Source: Poecilobothrus nobilitatus (lineage: Eukaryota; Arthropoda; Insecta; Diptera; Dolichopodidae). Taken from it: a stretch of 64,000 nucleotides of DNA. Both the position numbers and the translations under genes were made by a program. How positions within the stretch are numbered: position 1 is the stretch's first letter; each line of letters starts with the position of its first letter. A model generated the notes under the pieces. It saw nothing but the letters and a program-made list of their open reading frames with translations, searched no databases and was not told the DNA's origin. The DNA lies in contig OX352772.1 of assembly GCA_947095535.1 (NCBI GenBank), positions 213,257,620 through 213,321,619 of the forward strand, given 5' to 3'. Shown piece after piece: positions 11,815-23,234 of the stretch.

Positions 11815-12420
11815 ACACCATGTAGTATAATTTAAGACACCAAGTAGTATAAAAAAACTCTTCTTGTTAAATTAAAATGTCAATTATACTATTTATTAAA
11901 TATAAATTAAAATTAAAAAAAAGAATACAATTCTTCTTTACTTTAAATTAATTACTTTTCAGAATATTTACTTTCCACTTAGCTTATCTTCGTTTCAACG
12001 TACCTTTCCAGAATGAATTTTGAATTTACTTAGCGGCTCTATTTATACTAACAAAATTAGCGGTTTTTTAATATAACGTACTTATTACATAATATAATGA
12101 TTGATTAAATTTAAATTGAAGATAATTCGTGAACTTTCTAGTTCAAATAAAGAATCGAATTAAAACAAGCTTGAAATCAAATTGCAAATTATACTAATAG
12201 AATGTACTGAAATTACAAAGTTTGAAAAGTACTGATTAGTAATCATATTATATAAACTGAAGGTTTTGACAATTGATCATTAACTTTTCATTAAAAAGAA
12301 AACAAAGCAAAGGTGAATAAAATGTTTACTCTTTAATAATAAAACAATTAGAATTATTAAATTATTATAGCTATAAGGCTATAATAAAAAAATAATGATG
12401 GACGACTGGATGACGACTGA
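11815..12420 (-). mobile_element. Possible solo LTR in the Jockey LINE
   Basis: Where the LINE endonuclease should lie there is about 600 bp of non-LINE sequence. Read on the minus strand it has a TATAAATAG box (near 12045), a polyadenylation-like AATAAATAG (near 11900) and then two primer-binding-like strings, TTGGTGTC near 11840-11850 and ATGGTGTCAGAAG near 11810-11822. This is LTR-like, but I could not define the start, a TG...CA pair or a target duplication. Confidence 0.4.
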
Positions 12421-12589
12421 TGGACTGTCGGCTGAAACTGGATATTCAGGTAATGTTTTGCATTTAGTTATTACTAATGTGAAGTATAGTTATATTTCTA
12501 GGTTTCCCATTCATACTACAATAATATCTATAAATTTTTTTGTTGGTGTAACTATGTTATTATACATTTTAATTATTTCATTATTTCTT

Positions 12590-14100
12590 TCTATTTGCGC
12601 TTGTTTTCGTTCTTTGATATTTTTTTTAAATTTCACAAAGACCGGGCAACCTCTATATGAAGAAGGATGCATAATACACAAAATGTTTCTTTCTTATTTT
12701 CTTTTATTAATTCGATGGGACATTCACCCGGTTGATGATCTTCACAACCTGTAACGCACATATATATCATGTTGCAATTAAACGAGTTTGACCAACTCTT
12801 TGGCACCGCTTACATTGATAAATATCATCTGTTTTTTTTAAGTTGTCCCAAGATATAACCTGATGATCTAAATACTTAATTTTTTTGACTTCCAGAATAT
12901 TACTATCCGATGTCAGTTGAACTAAAAAGATTGGCAATAAATTTTATTGTTTTTTTTATTGTTTTGTTTCAAACTATGTATTAAAATTAACATTATTTAG
13001 ACTTAACATTTTTAAAGATTGTAAAATTTCTTCAGGTTTATTATTTTCATTTAACCCTTTCAATCATATAGTTTTAATTTTTTCTGTTTTTGGAGTGAAA
13101 CTATAAAAATTATATTTAAGATTAGTTAACATAGCCATTATTTTGTCACATTTTGTCATATTGTCTACATTAAATGAATGCTTATTTATTCCTAACTTTT
13201 TTATACAAACATTTTTAATATTTAATTTTTCTTTACATAATATTTTTGTATTTTCTTCGTCATATCTAAAAATAATTTAAAAATAAGTAAAATAATTTAC
13301 TTACATTATTTGAATCACTTTCTGTACCTAAGTTTTTTTCTACGTGCTCATTTTCATTATATATATGTCCCTTCTTTTTATGATTATTTTTTGTTTTTAT
13401 TCTGTCCATTAATTCATCAATGTTGTTTGTTGTTTCCATTTGTTCTTCATCTTCTCCTACTAAGCTTTGATTATTGTCGCTTTCATGAAATTTGTTGTTG
13501 TTGTTTTTTTACTGTTACGGACAGATTTTTATTTTCATCTGTTGTGATAATTTGATTTTTATTTTCAAGTGTTGTTATAATTTGGTCTGTATGGTTATTA
13601 TTATTTAAAGTTAATTTTTTGTGAGTATTTTAAAGTTATTCTTTTATTTAAAGTTAAACACCTTTCTCAATCGTAGCTTGCATTTTAGCCAGTGCCTTTT
13701 TTAGACCCTTTAATTCTCTTTTTAATTTTTCATTCTCTGCTTTCAAACTTTCATTTTTTCCCATCATTTCGTGTTTTTATTTTTATTTTTTTGGTATTTG
13801 TTTTTAAGAAGATTTTTAAATCTTTATTTCTTACAATATTATATTCCACTGTCCACATTATTCGACTCGTCTTCCTCACCAATATACTAGTATGGGCTGA
13901 TAGTACAAAAGCCACAAAGTTTTACTTGAATGAATACTTTTGTTCACTTAGTTTATTTTTTCCCGTTTTGTTTTTATTTATTATTTATAAATCACACGAT
14001 AATATGAAATCAGATTTAAATCTTTTTCAAATGACTTTTTTTTTTTTTCTTGTTTTTATTTTAATTTATTAATAATAATTAATTACTCCGTTCTATGTGC
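12590..14100 (-). pseudogene. Jockey LINE ORF1 (gag-like) remnant
   Basis: Read on the minus strand, the region near 12940-12760 encodes LPIFLVQL...SWDNLK followed by QCKRCQRVGQ, which is the pre-C2HC domain and first zinc knuckle typical of Jockey-type ORF1. Further along, C-x-x-C and HPSSYRGCP (near 12660) continue the knuckles after a frame shift. Upstream toward 14100 the sequence is AT-rich with stops and would be the N-terminal coiled-coil part and 5' UTR. The plus-strand ORF at 12395-12754 is an antisense shadow. Confidence 0.65.
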
Positions 14101-14139
14101 ACTCGGTGAAAGTTGAAAGATAACTTTCTAAATAAAGCC

Positions 14140-15443
14140 TGTGACAAAATGTTTGTTAACGTTTGTTAACCCATTTCCGCACGAGCACCTGATAAAAATA
14201 TTCTACCTAATTTTTTGTATTGTTATTATTATTAAAAAGATATTTCCAACACTCTTTACTTTTAACTATACTGTTTTTAATGTTCCATAAAAATCTTTCA
14301 ATGCTAATTTCTAATATATAACAGTAATTAAAATAACCTTATTAAGTATCTTAAGAATACTGTGTTGAAGTCTTAACAATATATCATTTTCGGCCGTTGT
14401 TAAAAAACAGAAACAATTTCCTACATACGACAATCATCATGTCATCATTGAAAAATGCATTACTTACATGTGGTCTACCTATATAAGATGCATGTATACA
14501 ACATATTTCCCATAAAATATCATTGAAATATGTACGTACTATATTGTGTACGTTTGTTTAAAAATACTATAAACACAGTCAATTAAATTAGAAAACATAT
14601 TCACATTTCTGTACAGTATTTATTTAAAAATGAGTACATACATATTTAAAGAACAGAAAACCTTACATTCTTATCCATATACAATTTTTACACATATTTT
14701 TAGCCAATCAATTTGAAAACTTAATTAGAAAAAGTAAATGTAAACGTAAAGTAAAAAATTCTGGTTGACTTATGAAGGAAAAAAACAATCATGTATTTTA
14801 TATATTGAAAATTTGTTAAACAGAACCTGAGATGTATGCATTTAAAAAGAAGTTTTTTCAAAATTTGAAGAGCTGTCGGTGCTGTAGGATCTTCAACGGT
14901 GAGGGTACATAAAAAAGTTGTCCTACAATATTACTCTTTTAAGAGACCTATGCATAGTTAATATTTCATTGCTCTTTATTTAACAGTAGGTATATAAGTT
15001 TTGTGAACAGACGGAGGGACAGAGCAAACCTAATAGTAAATTTTTCCTAATGTGCTTAAAAGGACAATTCACAAAAACATGAAGTAACATTACTTACGAA
15101 AAAAAATATATTACATTATGGTCTTTTATAATATTGAAATGCAATTTTATGTTTCGGTATTAACGAATATATTGTGAAAACTCACTTCGCCGTAATTGTG
15201 TACTCAATAGATTATTGATTGCTGTAAAGATTTTTTGTAGACGAATTATCTCTAATTCTTCGTTCCGTTTATTCAATTTAACTAAATGTAATAAAAAATA
15301 GATTATGAACTACCAGCATCTGTAAATGCATAGTAATAAGTTAACTATATTAATTAAATTATATTAAAGCAGAAACAAAAATTAATCAATTTTATTTCAT
15401 AAAGCCAATAAAATACTCCGGGCAACGCCGGGTACTCTGCTAG
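14140..15443 (+). other. Helitron B 3' region and terminus
   Basis: Non-coding, AT-rich, matching 4443-5716 throughout. It holds the shared module with GAGCTGT...GCTGTAG near 14865-14900 and a degenerate GACGGAGGGACAGAG microsatellite near 15010. The terminal hairpin and CTAG lie at 15418-15443. Confidence 0.7.
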
Positions 15444-15546
15444 TTTTTTAATAAACAAAAATATTTTTACGTACTATTTTATTTAAAAAAAACAACATTC
15501 AATATTTTTATATATTTTCTTGAACTTAATTATCGTAAATTTAAAA

Positions 15547-16165
15547 ATGTCTGAAGTTGATGGTAAAGTATATGTGCGAAGTCGTGTGAAAGGTTCTATT
15601 ACAAAAATAGAAAATTTTATAAATTCAATTGAAAATGAGGTGGTGGATATCGAAAAGATAAATTTACAATTTAAGTAATTAGACATATTACTTTCAGACT
15701 TCGTAAAATATGATGATGTGGTAGGTGAAATGAAAGACTACAATTACGAATTTGAATAAATAGAAATAATAAGGTGATAGAATTAAAGGATAAATTATTA
15801 GATATAAAAAAGGAGTTATGTGGTTACAAACGTAATAAATGTATCTAAAAAGGGCGATGTAGATGAAAATAGCGAAGAGAATTTGAGTAAAGTTTTAGAT
15901 ATACTATCAGAAAATCAATAACAGTTAATTCACCATGGAAAATCAAAGCGTGGTAGGTGATAACATTACTAAAAATAATTATAAAAACGTTCAATGGTGA
16001 ATATTGCGAATGGCCAACTTTTAAAAACATTTTTATAAAATGAATACATGAAAATAAACATTTAGGTAATATTGAAAAATGTATTCAACTTAAACATTTT
16101 TTAGTTCCTAAGCAATTACTTTTGATTGAAAATTTAATTGTTACTAAAGAAAATTATGAAAGCGT
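15547..16165 (+). pseudogene. BEL/Pao gag, N-terminal part
   Basis: ATG at 15547 opens a short frame with KVYVRSRVKGSITKIENFI, typical of BEL/Pao gag N-termini. After stops and a frame change, 15970-16165 encodes KTFNGEYCEWPTFKNIF...IQLKHFLVPKQLLLIENL, a recognisable DUF1759 core. The frame is cut at about 16165 by the LTR of a gypsy element, and the gag sequence continues at 21586 (AWEKLNQRYDNGR). Gag would form the particle; this copy cannot. Confidence 0.75.
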
Positions 16166-16590
16166 GACTTTAATAAACGATTTTTGTTTATTTGAAAAAA
16201 AAAATTATTAAATAAAAAAATAGTTATTTATTAATTTTACAAAAACAACTTTTTTATTATAATTTCTATTTAGAATTCACAAATACAATATTATGATCTA
16301 GATGTTTTGTCTGATTTTTCATGACTGAATTTTTAATATATTCTTATAATTAATTAAGGTAATTTGCTTAAGGTAGCATTTTGTTAATTAAGCATTATTT
16401 TATTTAAAAGCTTGTAAAATAAGCTTGTAAATACTCCAATTTGCATTGGACAACATTTTATTATGTAAAATATTTTATTTGGTAGGAACATTAATGTTTC
16501 CCATATTTTGAATAACAGGAAGTGCTGAGTTAGCGTCTACAATATTTATTTTGGAATGTACAGGTAGACTATATAGACTATACATAACTT
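16166..16590 (-). repeat. Gypsy 3' LTR
   Basis: Matches 21204-21585 over most of its length, with indels and substitutions. Shared landmarks are the AAAAATTATTAAATAAAAAAA block, TTTCTATTTAGAATTCA, and the end TACATAACTT. It is about 40 bases longer than the 5' LTR. Confidence 0.75.
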
Positions 16591-18060
16591 CTCCGCCGTT
16601 TGATTTGGAATTTTCCTGAATTCTTCCAACTAAAAATTTTTATTTGAATTTTTTTTTTCAAATACCTCAATTATTACAATAGTAAAAATTACAAAAATTA
16701 TTACAATGGTTAAATCATATGATATGTTTTTATGGTAATTTTTCAATACGTTTTACATTATTTAAGTTTTCTATTACAATTTCATCAAATGTTAACTTAT
16801 TTGTAAAATTATTAAAATCTTGATCTGAACGATAGAAAAATCTATGATTTAAATCATCTTTTATATTTGAAAAATAGTGATCTAAATTTTAATACTACAA
16901 TTATTGAAATGAATTAATACATTATCTGTTACAATTACATTTCGTTTATCGCAAGTTTAATTTAAATACATTTTATTAGCGTTTTAATTGAAATAGTTTC
17001 TTTATCTATTTCATATATATATTTCAGTTAATTTGTTGGTTATTAAATTACAATTATTTTTATACATACAATGTTTACTTATACTTAGTTCATTTAAAGT
17101 TTTTAACTTTTCATATATAAATATATACCTGATTATTTTTATTTTTTTTTTAATGCATTTCTCTGCCACATAAATGCGGACAGGAAATTGCACAACCTTT
17201 CCTGTATAGGCGTGGCTGTAAGTGTCGTAAGGGGGAATAACTCTTACAACGTGTGATTCGAACCCACACTCCCTCGGTGTTTACAGCGTATTTTCTACGC
17301 TCTTACCCACTAGGCCACCGAGACCCCTACCTGATTATTATATTCAAAAACAATTTCTTTTTGATAATCAATTTCTCTTTTATTTTTATTAGGGATTGGA
17401 ACAATTGATATTAGTTGTATGGTTTTAATTTTATTTGGTATTTTAATTGCTATTAATAAGGAATTTTCTTGAAATTGAGCTAGTCCTAATTTTATGTAGT
17501 GTAACTTGTAAAAATCTATATCGTATTTTTCTATTTCGTGCATTGTTAAAATATTAGGATGAACTATACCGTGTTTAATGGAAGCTAAATTATCTTGAAT
17601 AACTTCTACTTTTTTTTTTATAAGTTGAGTTTTAAATAATAAATCTAAATATATATTTTGTTGAATTATAGGCATTTCAATTTTATTAATTTGGTTTAAA
17701 ATTACTTCCCTATCATTTTCTATTATTGTTTTGAGTTGTTTTATTGTATATATTATAAAATTGATTGTTAATTTTTATTTGGTTATTATGTTGTGAAATA
17801 ATTTGGTCATTATTAGAATTAATAATTAGTAAATATTTTTCAATGTTTTGACGGTCTTGATCATCCATAGTACCGAATAACCATTTGGATGTTGTGCTAA
17901 TAGAATTAATTAGTCCACGTTTATTTCTTTTGACAAATATTATGGTTTTTAATTTGTTTGTTAACTCGGCGATATCAGTTTGTACAATAGTCTTTTGGTT
18001 TTCGTCTAGTACTTCAGTTTTTATAGTTATGTTATATAGTAATGCTTATATTCCCATTGG
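16591..18060 (-). pseudogene. Errantivirus env remnant, interrupted
   Basis: Minus-strand remnant of the envelope fusion glycoprotein found in insect errantiviruses, related to baculovirus F proteins. A basic furin-type cleavage region followed by the conserved start of the fusion subunit lies near 17915-17945. An ectodomain stretch is open for 121 codons (17675-17310), and the membrane-proximal end would lie toward 16600. It is broken by stops and frame changes and by a SINE at 17138-17327, so it cannot encode a working protein. The N-terminal subunit is almost entirely missing because of the deletion that removed the integrase. Family assignment is fairly secure from motif and position. Confidence 0.65.
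17138..17327 (-). mobile_element. tRNA-derived SINE with 12-bp target duplication
   Basis: TACCTGATTATT flanks the element at 17126-17137 and 17328-17339. Read on the minus strand it starts with a tRNA-like head: an A-box-like TGGCCTAGTGGGTAAGAGCG (17299-17318) and a B-box GTGTGATTCGAACCCACAC on the plus strand at 17251-17269. A short body of about 80 bases and an A-rich tail (T run read at 17138-17155) follow. The anticodon arm does not fold canonically, so this is a SINE and not a tRNA gene. Length is about 190 bp. Confidence 0.8.
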
Positions 18061-18965
18061 ATGAACAATATATATGACGAACAATACTATATCTACTCTA
18101 ATTGGAAAATGATTAAGTTGTTCCTCTTCTGCAGATGATAGTAGTTCCTCTTCTGCAGTAGTCAGATGATAACAATGACTACTTTCATTTTCAGTATTCA
18201 AATTTTCAAAAATTTGCTTGTGATTTTTCAATGTCCTTGAAGCAAAACACACAGGTTGTCTCACCTGTAAGAAAACAGCACCCACCGCGTAATTCAATGC
18301 GTCTGTTGTTAATGTAAACATTTTTTTCAAAATTAGGATATTTTATAATTGGATGTGTTGTAATTAAAGTTTTTAATTTTTCAACTGGGTCTATGTAATT
18401 AGGGTCATTTATGTTAATTTTTGCGTCTTTCTTTAAATATTTGGTGATAGCTTGTGCTATTTTAGCGTAATCCTTCACAAACTTTCTGTAGTAGCTTGTA
18501 AGTCCCGAAAAACTTTTAATTTATTTAGTCGTTTTTAGTAACTCTAAATTTTGTATAATTTTAATTTCTTCTGGATTTGGTTTTAGTCCGCCACTTGTAA
18601 GACTATGTCCCAGAAACTCTGTCTCTTTTCTTAAAAAATTACACTTGTCTATTTATATTTACAGATTTTTATCTTCTAAAACTTTAAATATTTGTGAAAA
18701 AGCTTAAATATGTTGTTTAAGACTGGTACTGAATATCAATATATCGTTCAGATATACGACACAGTTTTTGTTTATAAAATCTCTTTAAATTTCGTCCATT
18801 AGGCGTTGAAATGTCGCAGGGGCGTTTTTAAGCCCAAACGTCATTCTATTGAATTCATATAAACCGTGTGAAGTAACAAACGCGGTTTTTTTACTATCCT
18901 CTTCCTTTATAAGAATTTGATGGTATTTCTTAGCTAAATAAATTGTTGTGAAGTACTGGGCTTTT
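18046..18965 (-). pseudogene. Gypsy RT C-terminal part and RNase H start
   Basis: Read from 18965: [14 protein letters not shown], where the usual motif A aspartate (LDLAKG) is tyrosine. The catalytic YLDD motif near 18745 reads YLND. Stops are scattered through 18480-18900. The segment 18478-18206 contains the connection, and 18330-18190 the RNase H start LTTDALNYAVGAVFLQ and the CFASRTL strand. The RNase H breaks off near 18140, at a small direct duplication of CCTCTTCTGCAG, and env-like sequence follows. The enzyme would have copied the element's RNA; two catalytic residues are replaced. Confidence 0.8.
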
Positions 18966-19567
18966 CATAACTTATCTAATATAGAATCTATATTAGGAAG
19001 TGGAAATTTATCATCCACAGTTACTTCATTCAATTTTCTGTAATCAACTACTAAGCGAAATTTCTTTTTCTTTGAATTATCACTTTTCTTTGAAACTATA
19101 ATAAGAGTGCTAGAATATTTATTACTTTTACGAATTATACCCTGATGCTCCATTTTTCCAATTTGTCTCCTCACTTCTTCTTCATGTTGAGGGTGGTATC
19201 TATAAATTTTCAAGTTAATTGATTGTTCAGCTGTAGTCACTATTTCGTGTTGTACTTCAGTAGTACTTGTCAATATATCACCGTCTTTAAAAAATAATTT
19301 ACTAAATTTTTTTACAATTTTTTTAATTTCTTTATATTCTTCAGCATTTAAATGGTTTAAGGTTGGGTAATTTACATTTGGATCGATAGTTTCTAAAGCA
19401 CATATTTCTTTTATATCATAAGGATTATTTAAAAATTTACTACAGTTTTCATTAAAATAAATTATTTTTTCTTCTAGATTAATAACACTATTTAAGTTTT
19501 TTAATAAGTCAATATCGATTATAAATTCATATTTTCTATTTGGAAGATTTTTATCTTTCCATCTCAC
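18965..19567 (-). pseudogene. Gypsy protease-RT linker and RT fingers
   Basis: An open stretch of 200 codons. The second half has the classic gypsy RT fingers: EVQHEI...INLKIYRYHP, QIGKMEHQGIIRKSNKYSS, then FRLVVDYRKLNEVTVDDKFPLPNID. The first half is the region between protease and RT. It ends at a stop shortly before the mutated motif A. Confidence 0.85.
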
Positions 19568-19860
19568 TAGAGCATTTGGTGGGAGATTAAATTCACTTAG
19601 TGCTCGATAACTTCAAAATTAATTAAATCTTTTCCATTTATTGTAGAAAAAGCAATTGGTTTAATTTTAATTTTTTCAAATCTTTTACGGTATCAGTGAT
19701 TATATTAAAGCTTGATCCTGTATCAATCAAAGCTTTATATTCTTTATTTTTAAAGGATAATTTATTAATAGGTAATTCATCCAAGGCTGGTTTGTGAAAA
19801 AATCTAAACTATTATATTCTGGTATTTTATCATTTTGGTTTTTTTTGTCTACGTCCATAG
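19568..19860 (-). pseudogene. Gypsy aspartic protease remnant
   Basis: The active-site motif ALIDTGSSFNIITD is read near 19690-19735 on the minus strand, preceded by FHKPALDELPINKL. It matches retroviral-type aspartyl proteases in errantiviruses. Stops occur downstream between 19570 and 19650. Confidence 0.75.
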
Positions 19861-20950
19861 GTTCAAACTGTCTTTGTCTAAAGTCACTCTGTTCTAAGTG
19901 ATTTTTGCCCGAGTTTTGTCTAGAGTTTCCTGACTTTTGATATGGCCTACGAAACTGACCCGAATTACTGTTATAATTGTTATTGTTAAAAGCTGTATTA
20001 TTGTTATTATTATTCCTATTATATTGATTACCATTTTGGTAATTTTAACTATAATTGTTTTTATTTTTATTGTAATTATTCCTATCGTTATAGGAGTTAT
20101 TGTTATTGTACTTTTGTTGTTTTCATGATTATCATTAAATTTTTTAAATTTAAACTTTTGATTTTTATTTTTATTTAAAATAATTATTTTTTTTATTATT
20201 AATATTATTATAATTATTAAATTGTTTTTTGAACTCTGGCCTAATGCAAGAATGTTCATAAAATTTCATATGCATAATTTCTATTAAATCGCTTAAATTA
20301 TTTTTTCTTGCTCATTTCTTGAATTGTATTTAATAAAAATGTAAATTTATAAAATTATAATCATTAAAATAAATCTTTAATTCATCTGCTTTATTTTTTA
20401 GAGATTGAATAGTAATTGCTAACTCACTTATCGAATTAACTTTTATACTGCCAATTCTTCTATATAGATCAGCTGATACCATATCCGGTAGAAATCTGCG
20501 TTTTAGATGTCGTTTAATCTATTCGCAGTTATCTGGATCTGCTAAACCGATGATAAAGTCCTTTGCTTCGCCCTGAATTTTTTCATAGTAAATTGATCTC
20601 ACAGCTTCTCTTTTTATGTTTAAGTCCTGGATACTGGTTAAATAATATTTAACACTATTTATTAATGAATTTATTCTTACTTCACTATGTCCGTTAAATG
20701 TAGAGATACAGCGAATTTCTTTAAGAATTTTTTCCCTGTCATTTTGTTGGTCTTGTTGATTATTTGGATTATTTTGATTTTGTGCTGCTTGGTGTTGATA
20801 CTGCTGTATAATAGCAGTTAGTCTTTCGACTTGTTGAGTTTGTATTAACAGTTGTTCTTGAAGTTGTTCCATTTGTAACTGTTGTTGATGTTCTTGTTGA
20901 GCCATGTTATTTCTATTTCTATCATGAATTTTTAAACGTGATAATCTCAT
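19860..20950 (-). pseudogene. Gypsy gag remnant
   Basis: Begins at ATG 20950 and is open for 143 codons to 20519. A glutamine-rich coiled-coil-like stretch (residues about 16-75) precedes the capsid-like region containing ISTFNGHSEVRINSLI. It continues with stops through 20260 and ends in an asparagine-rich tail (19990-20250) and the short motif FEPMDVD near 19855. The Q-rich start and the EPMDVD-like end match gag of 17.6/297-type elements. Confidence 0.8.
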
Positions 20951-21203
20951 AAAATTTAAATTTGTTTTCCTTATTTTTTTCGTTTTTTCACTTTTTTAAT
21001 TTTTTTTTTATTTTTATTTTAGTGTTCTTAATTTTTTAATGTCTTTCCGGACTGACCGTAAGAAAGTAAATTATGAATGCACTAAAGTTTTTAATATTTT
21101 TTTTTGTATTTTGTGTTTTCATAATTTACATTTTTATACATTTTTATGTTGTATTCGAATCACTGGATTGCATTTTTTATTTAAATTTTTGTACAATCCT
21201 ACC
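20951..21203 (-). other. Gypsy leader with primer-binding-like site
   Basis: Between the gag start and the 5' LTR. The minus strand reads AGTCGGTAGGATTG next to the LTR (about 21193-21206), resembling the region after the tRNA-Ser type primer-binding site of 17.6/297 elements; the expected TGGCGC part is not present. The plus-strand 64-codon ORF here is an antisense shadow. Confidence 0.45.
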
Positions 21204-21585
21204 GACTAATAACGATTTTTATTTATTTAAAAAAAAATTATTAAATAAAAAAACAGTTATTTATTAATTTAACAAAAACAACACTTTTATTATAATTTCT
21301 ATTTAGAATTCATAAATACAATATTATGAATTAGATATTTTGTCTGATTTTTCATGACTGAATTTTTAATATATTTTTATAATTAAAAGGTAAATTGCTT
21401 AAGGTAGCATTTTGTAATTAAGCATTATTTTATTTATAAGCTTGTGATTGGAGTGTTTGCATTGAAAAATATTTTATTATGTAAAATATTTTATTTGGTA
21501 GGAACATTAATACTTCCTACATTTTGAATAACAATCTACGTCTGCATATTTATTTTGGAATGTACAGGTAGACTATACATAACTT
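21204..21585 (-). repeat. Gypsy 5' LTR
   Basis: Second copy of the repeat at 16166-16590. Ends at TACATAACTT on the plus strand, immediately before GCATGGGAG, where BEL gag resumes. Confidence 0.75.
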
Positions 21586-22260
21586 GCATGGGAGAAACTA
21601 AACCAACGGTACGACAACGGTCGTAACGTTGCGAATTCTTATTTGGATTTAGTTTTTAATCAAAAAATTGTAAAAGACAGAACTGCTGAAGAAATTATGT
21701 GCATTTCTGACACAACCGAAAGTATTTTAAATGGTTTAGATTCATTAGGTTTTAATGCTAGCAATAGAGATATTTGGTTAATTTATATCTTATTGTCGAA
21801 ATTGGAGGATAAAATGAAGCAATTATGGGGCGAAAAACAAACAACTGCATCAGAAAATAATACTTTAATTCAATTAACGTCTTCTGTTCCTATAATTACA
21901 GAATTTTTAAAATTTTTAGATGAACGACGCTCAGCTCTTGAAACCATTCAAGATCAACAATGTAATAAAAAACAACTACGTCATAACAAAAGGAATACAC
22001 ATTTTATACGTAATTTAGCTTTATCTTGCAATATTTGTAAATCAAACCATCCAAATTATAGGTGCTCAAAATTTCAATCTTTAAATTCTCAAGAACAAAA
22101 GGATTATGTTATAAAAAACAAACTCTGCTTCAATTGTCTTTCAACTGGGGTTTTGTCAAAACTTGCAAATCCAACTAAAGATGTTTAAGTTGTAATGGAA
22201 ATCATGATACGTCTATACATATTAAAAAAATAAATTTCTCAAATTCACCTTCTGATATAC
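21586..22260 (+). pseudogene. BEL/Pao gag, C-terminal part with zinc knuckles
   Basis: Continues the gag frame interrupted at 16165. It starts AWEKLNQRYDNGR, the usual DUF1759 continuation, and stays open for most of 21586-22185. Cysteine-histidine knuckles follow: CNICKSNHPNYRC near residue 130 of the segment, then LCFNCL, and after a frame change CNGNHDTSIH. This arrangement is the standard gag C-terminus of BEL/Pao elements and would bind RNA. Confidence 0.85.
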
Positions 22261-22399
22261 AAAATAATAAAAATCAATTAACATATAGGTACAAATAAAA
22301 AATTTTTTCCTGGAGTTTCGATACCAGATAACAATAGCAACAGCATTCCAAATCAAAAAGTGTTTTCGTGCAATGTAAATAATTTAAATACAACTATTC

Positions 22400-23234
22400 T
22401 ACCAACAGCTCAAGTTTTGGCCACGCATCCAAATGAGTTTATATATTCAAAATATAATGATTTTCTTGATTCAGGTTCACAAGTCACATTTATATCTGAA
22501 GCTTTAGCTAACAACTTAAATTAAAAAGAGAGTAAGATAAACTGACAGTTGCAGGTTTATCTAATACAGGCAGTGTGCACACGAATGGAATTACTAATCT
22601 TAAACTTCGATCCATACACGATGAAACAAAAATTACTATTCGGGCACATATTTTAAAAAATATTGCATCAAGGGTTCCTGACAACACAATTAATGTTACA
22701 AAGTGGTATTGTTTATCGAAAATTAAACTAGCGGATGAGCAATTTGGTCTATCCAAGAAAATATATATTTTACTGGGGGCGGACTATTTCTTTAATGTTT
22801 TGAAGGAAAGCCATATTGAGGGACAGTAACATCCAGTTCTAAAAAACACAATATTCGGCTGGGTGATTGTCGGAAAATATAACCGAGTAAATTCGGAAGC
22901 TCAATCATTTACGGTAACGGTTGAAGATAACAAAGATTTTGAAGATTCGTTGGAACGATTTTGGAAACTCGAAAGCGTAATGGAGTCATGTCAAGATTCG
23001 CAAACGAGCGACTTTTGTGAAACACATTTCGAACGGAATATAATTACAGATAAAGAAGAAAAATTTATTGTTGCGTTACCATTTGTAGAAAATAGGAGTG
23101 AATTAGATGATTCGATGGAAATTGCTATTTCGAAATTTTATTCTTTGCAGCGGCGGTTACAAAATAATAAGGTGTTACACGAACAAAATAGAGAGTTTTT
23201 GGAAGAATATGAACGACTTGGACATATGCAATAA
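22400..23234 (+). pseudogene. BEL/Pao protease and protease-RT linker
   Basis: The aspartic protease (peptidase A17 type) motif LDSGSQVTFISEALA is read at about 22466-22510. It continues through VAGLSNTG to YILLGADYFF near 22765. A stop at about 22828 breaks the frame. The 123-codon stretch 22863-23234 holds the conserved linker ending FWKLE...CETHFERN...FIVALPF and LEEYERLGHM, which precedes the RT in this superfamily. Confidence 0.85.

Larger units (their letters stand above)
6673..14125 (-). mobile_element. Jockey-clade LINE inserted in Helitron B
   Basis: Minus-strand non-LTR retrotransposon. The poly-A tail is the T run at 6673-6686. The 14-base sequence TTCTAAATAAAGCC flanks it at 6659-6672 and 14126-14139 as a target-site duplication. 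The inverted Helitron fragment at 1487-2922 shows the empty site. ORF1 remnants with a pre-CCHC domain and CCHC-type knuckles lie at 12600-13700. RT lies in two halves (10796-11480 and about 6690-7386) separated by a second LINE. Most of the endonuclease is missing or replaced by an LTR-like insertion (11815-12420). Lack of RNase H in the 3' half fits Jockey. Confidence 0.8.
5717..15443 (+). mobile_element. Helitron B with a nested LINE
   Basis: Starts with TCTAATATATAAAG at 5717, immediately after Helitron A, and ends with CTAG at 15440-15443 followed by T, the canonical TC...CTAG structure with insertion before T. The 3' hairpin is at about 15418-15432. Without the LINE (6673-14125, plus one 14-bp target copy) the element is about 2.3 kb: a 5' part with minisatellites and an AT-rich 3' part. 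No Rep/helicase protein is visible. Its right flank is the 5' untranslated region of a BEL element, so the Helitron pair appears to have inserted into that element. Confidence 0.8.
16166..21585 (-). mobile_element. Errantivirus-like gypsy element (17.6/297 type), defective
   Basis: Two direct repeats, 16166-16590 (3' LTR) and 21204-21585 (5' LTR), flank minus-strand gag, protease, RT, partial RNase H and an env remnant. On the minus strand the LTR starts AGTTATG, as errantivirus LTRs do, and AGTCGGTAGGA after the 5' LTR resembles their primer-binding region. The flanks GCGT (16162-16165) and GCAT (21586-21589) may be a mutated 4-bp target duplication. The integrase is missing: RNase H runs almost directly into env. 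Insertion lies inside BEL gag. The LTRs differ at many positions, so the copy is old. Confidence 0.8.

Noticed and set aside
12395..12754. 119-codon plus-strand ORF
   Set aside because: Antisense to the zinc-knuckle part of the Jockey ORF1, and continuing into the LTR-like insertion.
13310..14072. Plus-strand hydrophobic ORFs that look like membrane proteins
   Set aside because: Phe/Leu-rich translation of T-rich sequence, antisense to the AT-rich 5' part of the LINE.
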